Part shown: piece after piece, positions 1 through 7,718 of the stretch
Position numbering within the stretch: position 1 is the first letter of the stretch
Layout: each line of letters opens with the position of its first letter
Assembly: GCA_035252015.1 (NCBI GenBank)
Contig: DATFDP010000033.1
Span: 1-64,000 of the forward strand
Direction of reading: 5' to 3'
Length of the DNA stretch: 64,000 nucleotides
Source of the DNA: JAICWP01 sp035252015
Lineage (GTDB): Bacteria > Acidobacteriota > Terriglobia > Terriglobales > Acidobacteriaceae
Translations under genes and position numbers: made by a program
Notes under the pieces: generated by a model
Told to the model about the DNA's origin: nothing
Seen by the model: only the letters and a program-made list of their open reading frames with translations
Databases searched by the model: none

Positions 1-497
1 ATCTGGGCGGAGGAGAGGAAGGGCAGATAAGTGCCCCCATCGCGCGCCAGGAAATCGTAGATATTGTGCTTGCCTGGATTTGTGCCCGTCTGGAAGGTGG
101 ACCAGGCCACCGGCGAAATGGGCGGGAAAGTGGTTTGCAGCCGCTGGAAGGTGCCGTTATCGCGCAGACGAGCCAGCTGGGGCAGCTTGCCTTCCGCCAT
201 GTAGCGTTCGGCCAGCCGGGGATCCATGCCGTCGAAGCCGAGGATGACCACGCGCTTGGCGCCCGCCTTGCCGTAGGCTTTGCGGTGCCGCAGAAAACGG
301 AACAGCTGGCGCAGCGGCCAGGTGACGAAGGCGTAGAGCGAGTAGAAGAAGGCGACGAACAGAGTCCAGAAGGAGGAGAGGACGGCGAACCCGGCGCCCG
401 GACCAACATAGGCCTGGGCGGAGTGGGGAATGAACACCATGAGCGGAAGCAGCCAGAGCAGCAGCTTCAAAACTGATTTGTTGGAACGTCCGCTCAT
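1..497 (-). CDS. Alkaline-phosphatase-superfamily protein (type I phosphodiesterase-like), 3' part outside window
   Basis: The first 165 or so residues are present and the frame is open to the left edge. A hydrophobic N-terminus (about 9-28) and a second hydrophobic stretch (about 36-63) suggest membrane anchoring. The metal-site motif GFDGMDP lies at 87-93 and the nucleophile region SPVAWS at 128-133, followed by TGTNPGKHNIYDF, as in AP-superfamily phosphodiesterases of the COG3379 type. The ATG (497-495) overlaps the TGA of the upstream membrane-protein gene (ATGA), implying translational coupling. It is paralogous to the 671-aa protein at the head of the same operon. The substrate is not deducible from sequence. 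Confidence 0.85.
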   Translation of the reverse strand, partial: MSGRSNKSVLKLLLWLLPLMVFIPHSAQAYVGPGAGFAVLSSFWTLFVAFFYSLYAFVTWPLRQLFRFLRHRKAYGKAGAKRVVILGFDGMDPRLAERYMAEGKLPQLARLRDNGTFQRLQTTFPPISPVAWSTFQTGTNPGKHNIYDFLARDGGTYLPFLSSAQ

Positions 498-1303
498 ATT
501 TCGATTCCCAGAATAAATTTGAAGAGCAGGGCAGAAGCGAGGGAGACCACGAAAAAGATGACCAGCCAGTTGGTCGCCCAGGGGCCAAGGTCAATGTCGC
601 GCGTTGGGTAGTTTACCGCCAGCAAGCGAACGGGCGCGTTAGCGGGCAGCGCAGGTTCGGCGCAATCGAGCAGCCGCTGCCAGAACTGGCCGCGCAGGCG
701 GCACTCCGACAGGTGCGCCAGATTGTTCGACACTATCACCTGTTTTTCCAGTTCTTGGCGATCAGCCACGACATTCACGGTGTAATTGCCCTCGGAGGAA
801 GCGACCAGGCGCCAATCCACTTCATTGCTATCCGCGATGTGCACTGCCGGCGCCGATTCGGCCAGGCCCGCGGGCAGGCGAAGGGAGATGTTATCCAGAA
901 TTTCAGGCTTGTCCAGGCGCGCCTTGAGCAGAATGGGCTGGTTAGTCTGGAATGGAAGTGAGCCCAGGTAGCGATCGCCGTAAATGAGCAGAGCGATCAT
1001 AGGCAGGATGATAACGGCCAGCGGCTTAAAGGAAACGCGCAGGTAGCGGCCAGTGCCAGTCAGGATGCGGCCGTAAGCGCGCAGGACCACCTGCGGCTGG
1101 TCCTGGAAGAGGCGGACGGCGAGGAGTTGGGCGCGCAGCTGGTCTTTGGCAACGCGTACCGCCTTCTGGTCGGACAGGTAACCGAAGAGGACGATCATGA
1201 CCAGTCCGGTAATGACCGAAAGAACGAGAAGGACCATCAGTGCGTGATTGGAAGAGATGCTGGGCATCAAAACCAAGCTTGATATTTGAGTGCCCAAAGG
1301 CAT
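494..1303 (-). CDS. Membrane protein of unknown function in AP-superfamily operon
   Basis: 269 residues. Three hydrophobic segments are visible: about 22-43, about 93-110 and C-terminal about 245-265. Between the second and third lies a soluble domain of roughly 135 residues that is predicted to be extracytoplasmic. I recognise no family motif. It starts 19 nt after the small RHH-like gene and ends in an ATGA overlap with the following phosphodiesterase gene, so it is clearly cotranscribed. An accessory or anchoring role for the two AP-superfamily enzymes is inference from position only. A second Met at residue 13 is an alternative start. Confidence 0.7.
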   Translation of the reverse strand: MPLGTQISSLVLMPSISSNHALMVLLVLSVITGLVMIVLFGYLSDQKAVRVAKDQLRAQLLAVRLFQDQPQVVLRAYGRILTGTGRYLRVSFKPLAVIILPMIALLIYGDRYLGSLPFQTNQPILLKARLDKPEILDNISLRLPAGLAESAPAVHIADSNEVDWRLVASSEGNYTVNVVADRQELEKQVIVSNNLAHLSECRLRGQFWQRLLDCAEPALPANAPVRLLAVNYPTRDIDLGPWATNWLVIFFVVSLASALLFKFILGIEI

Positions 1304-1322
1304 GAACGTGATTTCCGCCGCG

Positions 1323-1526
1323 CTACTCGATGTACCCCAAGCCGCGCAGGCGCTTCTTGATCTCCTCTTCCGAGGCGGAGCTACTCTCGGCGCCCAGGAT
1401 CGCGGTTGTCTCTTTTTCCAGCGCGTGAATAATGAACTCGTCCACCGAAGCGTAGCCCGCCATCTCGGAGCACTTCTTCAGCTTCTCCAGCAAGTCATCA
1501 TCTATTTTTAACTTGTATCCGAACAT
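1323..1526 (-). CDS. Small RHH-like protein with LGY tail
   Basis: 67 residues. The N-terminal part (KLKIDDDLLEKLKKCSEMAG, then SVDEFIIHALEKE) has the strand-helix-helix look of CopG/Arc ribbon-helix-helix proteins. The C-terminus is EEEIKKRLRGLGYIE. A similar short tail ('...L.SLGY') is found near the C-terminal end of sulfatase-type AP-superfamily domains, for example KLASLGY in the protein at 5751-7487. The gene lies 11 nt downstream of the 671-aa AP-superfamily gene and 19 nt upstream of the membrane-protein gene. It could be a transcription factor or a protein-interaction module; I cannot decide from sequence. Confidence 0.75.
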   Translation of the reverse strand: MFGYKLKIDDDLLEKLKKCSEMAGYASVDEFIIHALEKETTAILGAESSSASEEEIKKRLRGLGYIE

Positions 1527-1537
1527 GAGTGCTCTCC

Positions 1538-3553
1538 TTAATGGCCTAGCGACGCGGTTTGGGACTGGGGCGCAGCTGGAGGCTGGAACACCGAATGACC
1601 CATCATACCGTGAGCGGGCGCGATTCCAAACTCGGCGAGGATGGTGGGGGCAATGTCAGTGAGCGCGGGCAATTGAACCTCAATTTTGCGATTGCTGAGC
1701 AGCACGCCGGGCACCAAGGTGTAGTCCATGCAGTGGTCGCCGCTCCAGGAGTTCGTATTATCTTCGAAAAGCTCGCGGGGAAATGCGCCTAAGATGGTTT
1801 TCCAGCCGGCGCGATAGCCCCGGTTGTAGCCCACAATAATGTCGGGCGCGTCCTGAGTATAGGGGCCGTGATAGACCTCCGCCGTGCGGCTCATACGTGT
1901 AATGGCGGGCAGGCCGGTGGAGGGATCGCGCACCGCCAGCAGCTTGGAGCTGATCTCATCGAGCAGCGCATTGGCCTCGCGGCCCGGCTGCACGATGCCA
2001 TCCTTCTCGCGCCCTTTCAAATTCAGATACAAGCCGTTCAACCCCAGGCCATACGCGCGAGTGCGGCTCCAGTCCACATTGGCGAAATATTGACCTTGCT
2101 CCTGCTCAGCTCCGGGCTTGAGTGCCAGGTATCCGTTGTCGAGCAGCCACGTGTTCAGGTTAAAAGAGCGGTAGAAGGGCGCGAAGCCATGGTCGGAGAG
2201 AACCAGCAGCGTGGTGTTGGCGTCCAGAGTCGGCACAACCTTGCCCAAGACGCCGTCAATCTGCTGGTAGAAGCTCTCCAGTGCGTTGCCGTACTGAGCC
2301 GCCAGCGTGGGATCGTAGGCGGGATGGTGCGAATCCATCAGCCGCCACATCATGTGTCCGTTCAGGTCGAGGCTGGAAAAATAAAAGAAGAAGACGCCGC
2401 GACGGAACTTGGGGAACTCGGCGTCGAAAATGCGGTGCTGTTCGGCGGCCACTTCTCGCGCCTGCTGCAGGTATTCACCGTCGTCGAGCACGCCATCGGA
2501 AAGCGCCTTGGTGTCTTCCGCTATGCCTTGTGTGTAGAAGTCGCCTACCTCGCGCCACAAATCGCGTGAGAGGCTGGCGGGGGTTGAAAGAGGCAGCGCG
2601 GGATCGGCGGGGTCAATGTTCACCGGAGAAACGTATAGCTGAAAGCGCGGATGAACTTGCTTGAGGAAGAAGCGGCAGATGCCGCTCACGCTTTCCAGTC
2701 CTGGGATGAGGGAGAAGTCCACCTGCACCCAGTCGCTCCATTCGCCTTCGCGCAGGACAAACTCGCGGTCCTGAATGGCGATCTTGGCTACCGGCGAAAC
2801 TGGATCAACCGAAACAGTAAATGGGACGAGCGCCGGCGGCCAGCCCTTGCGAAAACTGTTCTTGGGCCCTTCCAAGTTGGCGGTGATGCGCCAGTTCTGC
2901 ACCATGACGGGAATGATTTCACCACCCTCCACTTCGCCCGCCTGAACGGTCGGATCATCGGTATAGAAGCTGAAGGTTCCGTAGCCGCCACGCAGGTCAG
3001 GCGTGCCCATGCCGGCCAGGGTGCGAGCCTTGGAGGCGCTGGGAGGGAAGTTGGCGGGCATATGGAAAACGCTGGTAGGAATGCCATGGTCTACCAGAAT
3101 GTTCCAGAAAGGCTTACCGTGGCGCAGGAGTTCGGCGGTGCCGCTGCCCAGAGGGATAACCCAGGAGCCGACGGTCAGGTTGTGCTTCGGCGGTTCGACC
3201 CGGGAGGTCGACAGGTACGGCTGCATGGTCGCAGGATCACGGTGGATGAAATCGAAGATGCCGTGGCCGCCAGGATCAAGGCCGGTGGTCAAGTTGGACC
3301 AGGCGACCGGGCTTTGCGGCGGCGTGCTGGTGGTCAGGCGGCGAAACGAGCCCTGGCGCGCCAGGTGGGCGAAATTGGGCATTTTATCTTCCGCCATGAA
3401 CCGCTCCAGCAGTTGCGGGTCCATGCCGTCAATTCCCAGGATGATGAGTTTGTGGTCGCCACGATAGCGACTGCGCACGGGCAGTTGCGAGTAGAGCAGC
3501 CCGGCGGCGGCGCAGATGACGAGCACGACCAGGAGCCACTTAGTCCTGCTCAT
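1538..3553 (-). CDS. Alkaline-phosphatase-superfamily protein (type I phosphodiesterase / nucleotide pyrophosphatase-like)
   Basis: 671 residues with an N-terminal anchor (about 5-22). The metal motif GIDGMDP is at 40-46, the nucleophile region SPVAWS at 81-86 and a second metal motif LSDHGFAPF near 458. A late SGDH motif is followed by GVLLSNRKI. These are the ordered metal and nucleophile sites of AP-superfamily phosphodiesterases. The enzyme is predicted to act outside the cytoplasmic membrane on a phospho- or sulfo-ester. It is the first gene of the four-gene minus-strand operon that ends in a paralogue at the left window edge. The true substrate is unknown. Confidence 0.88.
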   Translation of the reverse strand: MSRTKWLLVVLVICAAAGLLYSQLPVRSRYRGDHKLIILGIDGMDPQLLERFMAEDKMPNFAHLARQGSFRRLTTSTPPQSPVAWSNLTTGLDPGGHGIFDFIHRDPATMQPYLSTSRVEPPKHNLTVGSWVIPLGSGTAELLRHGKPFWNILVDHGIPTSVFHMPANFPPSASKARTLAGMGTPDLRGGYGTFSFYTDDPTVQAGEVEGGEIIPVMVQNWRITANLEGPKNSFRKGWPPALVPFTVSVDPVSPVAKIAIQDREFVLREGEWSDWVQVDFSLIPGLESVSGICRFFLKQVHPRFQLYVSPVNIDPADPALPLSTPASLSRDLWREVGDFYTQGIAEDTKALSDGVLDDGEYLQQAREVAAEQHRIFDAEFPKFRRGVFFFYFSSLDLNGHMMWRLMDSHHPAYDPTLAAQYGNALESFYQQIDGVLGKVVPTLDANTTLLVLSDHGFAPFYRSFNLNTWLLDNGYLALKPGAEQEQGQYFANVDWSRTRAYGLGLNGLYLNLKGREKDGIVQPGREANALLDEISSKLLAVRDPSTGLPAITRMSRTAEVYHGPYTQDAPDIIVGYNRGYRAGWKTILGAFPRELFEDNTNSWSGDHCMDYTLVPGVLLSNRKIEVQLPALTDIAPTILAEFGIAPAHGMMGHSVFQPPAAPQSQTASLGH

Positions 3554-3741
3554 GGCTGGTCCCCGCCTTCAGTAAAGGGCCGGCGGCGGTAGGCGAACTG
3601 ATGGGCAGGCGACAACACGCGTACTTTTGATTTCGGGCGCTGGGAAGTCGAGATGCTTAGCTTTTAGTGCAAAGCGGTGGGCAAAGTCAAGGCGAGGCCG
3701 CGCGTTGCGTGCACGCCATCTTGCGCTCCCCTGCGTCTTTT

Positions 3742-4176
3742 TCAGCCGCCGAGGCTATCGTTGCTGTAGTACTGCTCCAGGGCGTCGAGTTCGCGGCTCA
3801 GATCGTCGGCACGCCATTGCAGCAGATTGCGCAGGGAGAGGATGCCCAACAGCCGTCCGCCCTCATCCACGATAGGCAGATGGCGGAAGTGGCGCTCCAG
3901 CATCAGGGAGAGCGCCTCGCCGGCAGTTATGTCCTTGGCTGTTTCCACTCCGGTGGTCATCAGGTCGAGGATAGGAGTGGCTGCGGGGTCGCGGCGGCTC
4001 AGGGCGAGCTTAACCAGCACGTCGCGCTCAGTGAAGATGCCGAGAACGTGGCGGTCGTCATCCAGCACGGCAACCCCGCCCACGGCGCAGGACAACATCA
4101 CGCGGATGGCCTCCGCCACTGACGCCCCAACCCGAACCGCCGCTGTTTGCCGATCGCAAAGTTCCAGGATGTTCAC
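3742..4176 (-). CDS. CBS-domain pair protein
   Basis: 144 residues made almost entirely of two CBS motifs. The first is about 10-60 (VGGVAVLDDDRHVLGIFTERD) and the second about 75-125 (RHLPIVDEGGRLLGILSLRN). Such stand-alone Bateman modules bind adenine nucleotides and act as sensors. The GTG start has a GAGAGGTG ribosome-binding site 6 nt upstream. The upstream region is shared with the divergent aminotransferase gene and holds two TTATC-N5-GATAA palindromes. Partner protein unknown. Confidence 0.88.
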   Translation of the reverse strand: MNILELCDRQTAAVRVGASVAEAIRVMLSCAVGGVAVLDDDRHVLGIFTERDVLVKLALSRRDPAATPILDLMTTGVETAKDITAGEALSLMLERHFRHLPIVDEGGRLLGILSLRNLLQWRADDLSRELDALEQYYSNDSLGG

Positions 4177-4255
4177 ATCGCACCTCTCGGGTGCCCGCAG
4201 CTGCAGGAGGGCGGTATTTTGCTGCAGGCGAGACCCGGCGTCAAAATGATTGTTG

Positions 4256-4270
4256 TTATCGAAGCGATAA
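4256..4270. promoter_or_regulatory. Palindromic operator candidate, copy 1
   Basis: TTATCGAAGCGATAA is a 15-bp inverted repeat (TTATC-N5-GATAA). It matches copy 2 at 4319-4333 at 13 of 15 positions, and the two differences are symmetric. Likely a binding site for an unidentified dimeric regulator of the divergent CBS/aminotransferase genes. Confidence 0.5.
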
Positions 4271-4318
4271 GTTTCATTTATCGGCGTGAGGCGACCGCGA
4301 AATCCTGATTAGCATTGT

Positions 4319-4333
4319 TTATCAAAGTGATAA
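4319..4333. promoter_or_regulatory. Palindromic operator candidate, copy 2
   Basis: TTATCAAAGTGATAA, the partner of copy 1. The centres are 63 bp apart, close to six helical turns, so a looped or cooperative complex on one DNA face is possible. Confidence 0.5.
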
Positions 4334-4481
4334 CGAGCTATGAGTTGACCAGGGGGCCAGCCGACCCGCAGAATGGAATAATCCGCTCAAGTGTGATTCG
4401 CGACGGCCGCGGGCAGAGATTCCGCTGCCACATGGGAATTTGCCTGAGCGATGCACAGGGCTGAGCCAGGGAAAGGAAGGA

Positions 4482-5639
4482 ATGGCAACCACTACCGAGA
4501 GCGTGAGCGCAGAGAAATTCTCCCAATTACAGCCACCCAAACGCTACTTGTTTGGCCCCGGGCCCACCCAGGTACACCCGCGGGTCTATGAAGCCATAGC
4601 CAAACCCATCGTAAGCCACGTTGACCCATTCTTCTTCACCGTGATGGAGGATGTGCAGCGGTTGCTGAAGATGGTTTTCGGCGCCGAGCAGGGCATCACG
4701 CTGGCGGTCTCCGGCACAGGCAGCGGCGGCATGGAGGCGGCGGTCTCCAATTTCGTGGAACCGGACATGAAGTGCGCCGTTTTTGCCAACGGATTCTTCT
4801 GCGACCGCATTGCCGAAATGGGCAAGCGGCACGGCGCTAACGTCGTGCGCCTGGAGAAGCCCTGGGGCGGTACCTTCACGGATGAAGAGGCCCGGGAGTT
4901 TATCCGCCGGGAGAAGCCTCAGGTCGTGGCCTACGTACAGGCGGAAACTTCCACGGGCGCTTTGCAGCCGGGGAAGGTGATTTGCGAGGCTGCACATGAA
5001 GCGGGCGCGCTGGTGGTCGCTGATTGCGTGACCTCGCTCGGCGGCCTGCCGGTGGAGGTGGACAAGACCGGCATTGATGTCGCCTATAGCTGCACCCAGA
5101 AGGGGTTGAGTTGCCCGCCGGGGCTGGCGCCCATGGCGCTCTCCAAACGGGCCATGGACTGGCTCAACCGGCGCTCCACACCCTTGCCCAACTGGTACTT
5201 CGATCTGAAATTGATTTACGACTACTCCACCGTTTCCCACCGCTACCACCACACCGCGCCTATTTCCATGTTCTACGGCTTGAGAGAAGCGCTGCTGTTG
5301 GTCGTCGAAGAGGGTGTGCAGAAACGCTGGGATCGCCACTGGCATTGTCACGAACTGTTCGTTAAAGGCATCGAGGAGATGGGCCTGCGCTTGCACGTGC
5401 CAGAGGGGCGGCGAATCCCTACGCTCAACACGGTGTGCGTGCCTGCTAGAGTGGACGACGCCAAAGTTCGTAAATGGCTGCTGGACGGCCCGGGAATTGA
5501 GATCCAGGGTGGCTTCGGACAATTGGCGGGCAAGGTGTTCCGCATTGGCATCATGGGCCCGCTGGCCACGAAAGAAAACGTGCAGTTCCTGCTGCGTGAA
5601 TTCGGGCGTGCCTTGGCGGCTGAAGGCTACAAGGCCTAG
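4482..5639 (+). CDS. Class V aminotransferase, alanine-glyoxylate / serine-pyruvate aminotransferase type
   Basis: 385 residues from the chosen ATG, which has GAAAGGAAGG just upstream. The frame is open to 4440 but the earlier ATG lacks a good site. PLP features are visible: the SGTGSGGMEAA phosphate-binding loop, an Asp at about 181 (VADCVTSLGG) and the Schiff-base Lys at about 207 in CTQKGLSCPPGLAP. The C-terminus RIGIMGP is typical of the AGT fold. It probably transfers an amino group between alanine or serine and glyoxylate or a related keto acid in the cytoplasm. It is followed by the sulfatase-like gene after 111 bp. Confidence 0.92.
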   Translation: MATTTESVSAEKFSQLQPPKRYLFGPGPTQVHPRVYEAIAKPIVSHVDPFFFTVMEDVQRLLKMVFGAEQGITLAVSGTGSGGMEAAVSNFVEPDMKCAVFANGFFCDRIAEMGKRHGANVVRLEKPWGGTFTDEEAREFIRREKPQVVAYVQAETSTGALQPGKVICEAAHEAGALVVADCVTSLGGLPVEVDKTGIDVAYSCTQKGLSCPPGLAPMALSKRAMDWLNRRSTPLPNWYFDLKLIYDYSTVSHRYHHTAPISMFYGLREALLLVVEEGVQKRWDRHWHCHELFVKGIEEMGLRLHVPEGRRIPTLNTVCVPARVDDAKVRKWLLDGPGIEIQGGFGQLAGKVFRIGIMGPLATKENVQFLLREFGRALAAEGYKA

Positions 5640-5658
5640 GACAGCCACAACCAGGTCG

Positions 5659-5690
5659 TAGCGCGGGCGTCTCGCCGGCTGTCGAGGAGG
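5659..5690. repeat. Short palindromic intergenic repeat candidate
   Basis: GTAGCGCGGGCGTCTCGCCGGC forms a near-perfect hairpin (GCGGGCG / CGCCGGC with one mismatch). I recall similar 'GTAGCGCGGGC..CTCGCCCGC' words as common intergenic repeats in acidobacterial genomes. Only one copy is visible here. Confidence 0.35.
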
Positions 5691-5750
5691 CGTCCGGTCT
5701 CCGCAGGCTGACATCGGCGACGTCTGCTGGAACTCAAGTAGGCTCTCATC

Positions 5751-7487
5751 GTGACCATACGAACACTGATCACACAGCTTGCCGCTTTGCTCCTGGTTGC
5801 GACGAGCCTATTCGCGGTCGAAAAGCCCAACATCGTTCTCATTACGCTCGACTCCACGCGGGCTGACCGAATGGGGTTTCTGGGCGGCAAGGCCAGGTTG
5901 ACGACTAACTTGGACGCGCTGGCTAAGCAAAGCCTCGTCTTCGAGCACGCCTACGCGCAGTCGCCGCGCACGCTGGCCTCGCACGCCGCGCTGCTTACCG
6001 GCACCTATCCCCCATACAATCATGTGAGCGAATTTGGCACCGGCCTGGCAGCCACTCTGCCCTATCTTCCTGACCTGCTGCACGCTGCCGGATATCGGTC
6101 CGCGGCATTCGTAGGCACGCTGGTTCTTGACCCGCGCGACGGCTTCGCGCCCGGCTTCAACCGCGGATTCGATACCTACGACGCCGGCTTCCATCTGCCA
6201 CAAGCCGGCGAAAGCCGCTACGGTGCCGTTGAACGACGCGGCGGCGAAGTAGTGGCGCGCGCGCTCGCTTGGCTGCAGCACCCCGGCAAAGGTCCGTTCT
6301 TCCTCTGGCTGGAGTTAAACGATGCCCATGCGCCCTACCAACCGCCGCCGGCCTATGCCCGCGTGGGCTCGGCTTACAACAGTGAGATCAAGTACCAGGA
6401 CGCCCAGGTGGGCAAGATTTTGGCGGCGCTGCGAACCCGCAAGTTATTCGACGGCGCACTGATCGTGGTTGCGGGCGACCATGGCGAGTCACTGGGCGCG
6501 CACGGTGAAGAGGCGCACGGCGTCTTCCTATATGACGAGACTATCCGCGTGCCGCTGCTGCTGAAGTTGCCGCAGAACCGGGCGGCGCACACACCGCAGC
6601 ATGTGCGCCTGGTGGATTTGGCACCCACCGTATTGGAGGTGGCGGGGCTGCCCGTGCCGTCGCAGATGCAAGGCCAGTCCCTGCTGCGTGCGACGCGGAA
6701 GGGCGGCATGGGCGAGGCGGCCTATGCGGGCTCCGATTATTCGCGGGATGCGTTCGGCTGGAGCCGGCTGGAGGCTTGGCGAGCGGGCAAATATCTCTAC
6801 ATTCGTGCCCCCAAGCCGGAGCTTTACGATTTGGAGTCCGATCCGGCCTGTGCGCGCAACCTGGCCAGCAGCTCACAGGGCACCGCCGCGACCATGGCGA
6901 CGCAATTGCTGGCCTTCGATGGACGCATGGCCGGAAAGACCGGCAGCAGCGGTCAGCTCAGTTCCAGCGAACTGCAAAAGCTCGCGTCGCTCGGCTACGT
7001 GGGATTGCAGAAACCGATCTCGCCCAATGAGACCGCGGTCACCGGCACCGATCCCAAGGATGAAATCGCGCTGGCCAACAAAGTAGAAGAGGCCATGGCG
7101 GAAATAGAAGGCGGTAGGCCGCAGAAGGCGACCGCAGCTTTGCAAGCTGTCGTCAAGAGTCATCCGGGAATGTTTCTGGCGCAATTTGCGGCGGGTCTGG
7201 CAGCCGTGCAGCAACATCAATATGCGGCGGGTGTTCCGTTTTTGCGAAAGGCCATCGAGTTGCAGCCGCAGGCAGCCTGGGCATATTACGAGATGGGCGA
7301 GGCTCTAGCCCATACCGGCGACTGGAAAGGCGCCGCCACTCACCTGGAAATCGCGGTGACGCGGCTGCCGGAAATGGCGCAGGCGCACGCCACGCTGGCC
7401 GAGGCCTACCAGCACCTGGGGCGCGCGGCGGAGGCAAAGCGGGAGCAAGAACACGCGGCGAAGCTGGAGAAGGCCAGGAGTCAGTAG
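5751..7487 (+). CDS. Exported sulfatase-like AP-superfamily protein with C-terminal TPRs
   Basis: 578 residues from a GTG start, with a signal peptide (about 1-22, ending LFA). The sulfatase-fold domain has NIVLITLDSTRADRMG near 26-41, SPRTLASHAALLTG near 80 and GDHGESLGAHGEEAHG near 245. The formylglycine motif CxPSR or SxPSR is absent. The TLASH arrangement instead fits Thr/Ser-nucleophile members, so sulfatase activity should not be assumed. After the domain-end motif KLASLGYVG (about 410) come three TPR-like repeats. Predicted periplasmic. It lies between the aminotransferase and the cytochrome operon but is separated from the latter by 231 bp. Confidence 0.85.
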   Translation: MTIRTLITQLAALLLVATSLFAVEKPNIVLITLDSTRADRMGFLGGKARLTTNLDALAKQSLVFEHAYAQSPRTLASHAALLTGTYPPYNHVSEFGTGLAATLPYLPDLLHAAGYRSAAFVGTLVLDPRDGFAPGFNRGFDTYDAGFHLPQAGESRYGAVERRGGEVVARALAWLQHPGKGPFFLWLELNDAHAPYQPPPAYARVGSAYNSEIKYQDAQVGKILAALRTRKLFDGALIVVAGDHGESLGAHGEEAHGVFLYDETIRVPLLLKLPQNRAAHTPQHVRLVDLAPTVLEVAGLPVPSQMQGQSLLRATRKGGMGEAAYAGSDYSRDAFGWSRLEAWRAGKYLYIRAPKPELYDLESDPACARNLASSSQGTAATMATQLLAFDGRMAGKTGSSGQLSSSELQKLASLGYVGLQKPISPNETAVTGTDPKDEIALANKVEEAMAEIEGGRPQKATAALQAVVKSHPGMFLAQFAAGLAAVQQHQYAAGVPFLRKAIELQPQAAWAYYEMGEALAHTGDWKGAATHLEIAVTRLPEMAQAHATLAEAYQHLGRAAEAKREQEHAAKLEKARSQ

Positions 7488-7718
7488 TTCGGAGCCAGCG
7501 CTCATGCGGCGAGCGTGCCCGTGCAACATAGCGACCTGGGAACCGGTGCCACGACCTCACATCTAGCTGTGACCTGAATCACTTTCTGCTGTGCACCCTG
7601 TTTGTTAAAAAAATCTAGACCCAGGCACGTGTGACCGCACGGCGGGTTGGGGAACCTGCCGAGCGCGGCCAGGCCCACCGCGTCCTGCTCAGCACTACAT
7701 CAGTAAGGGAGGAGTGCC

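Larger units (their letters stand above)
4177..4481. other. Divergent intergenic region between CBS and aminotransferase genes
   Basis: About 305 bp with no credible gene. It holds the two palindromic sites listed separately and presumably both divergent promoters. No clear -35/-10 pair was assigned. Confidence 0.6.

Noticed and set aside
4527..5714. 395-codon minus-strand ORF opposite the aminotransferase
   Set aside because: The plus strand carries the PLP-binding motifs; shadow frame.
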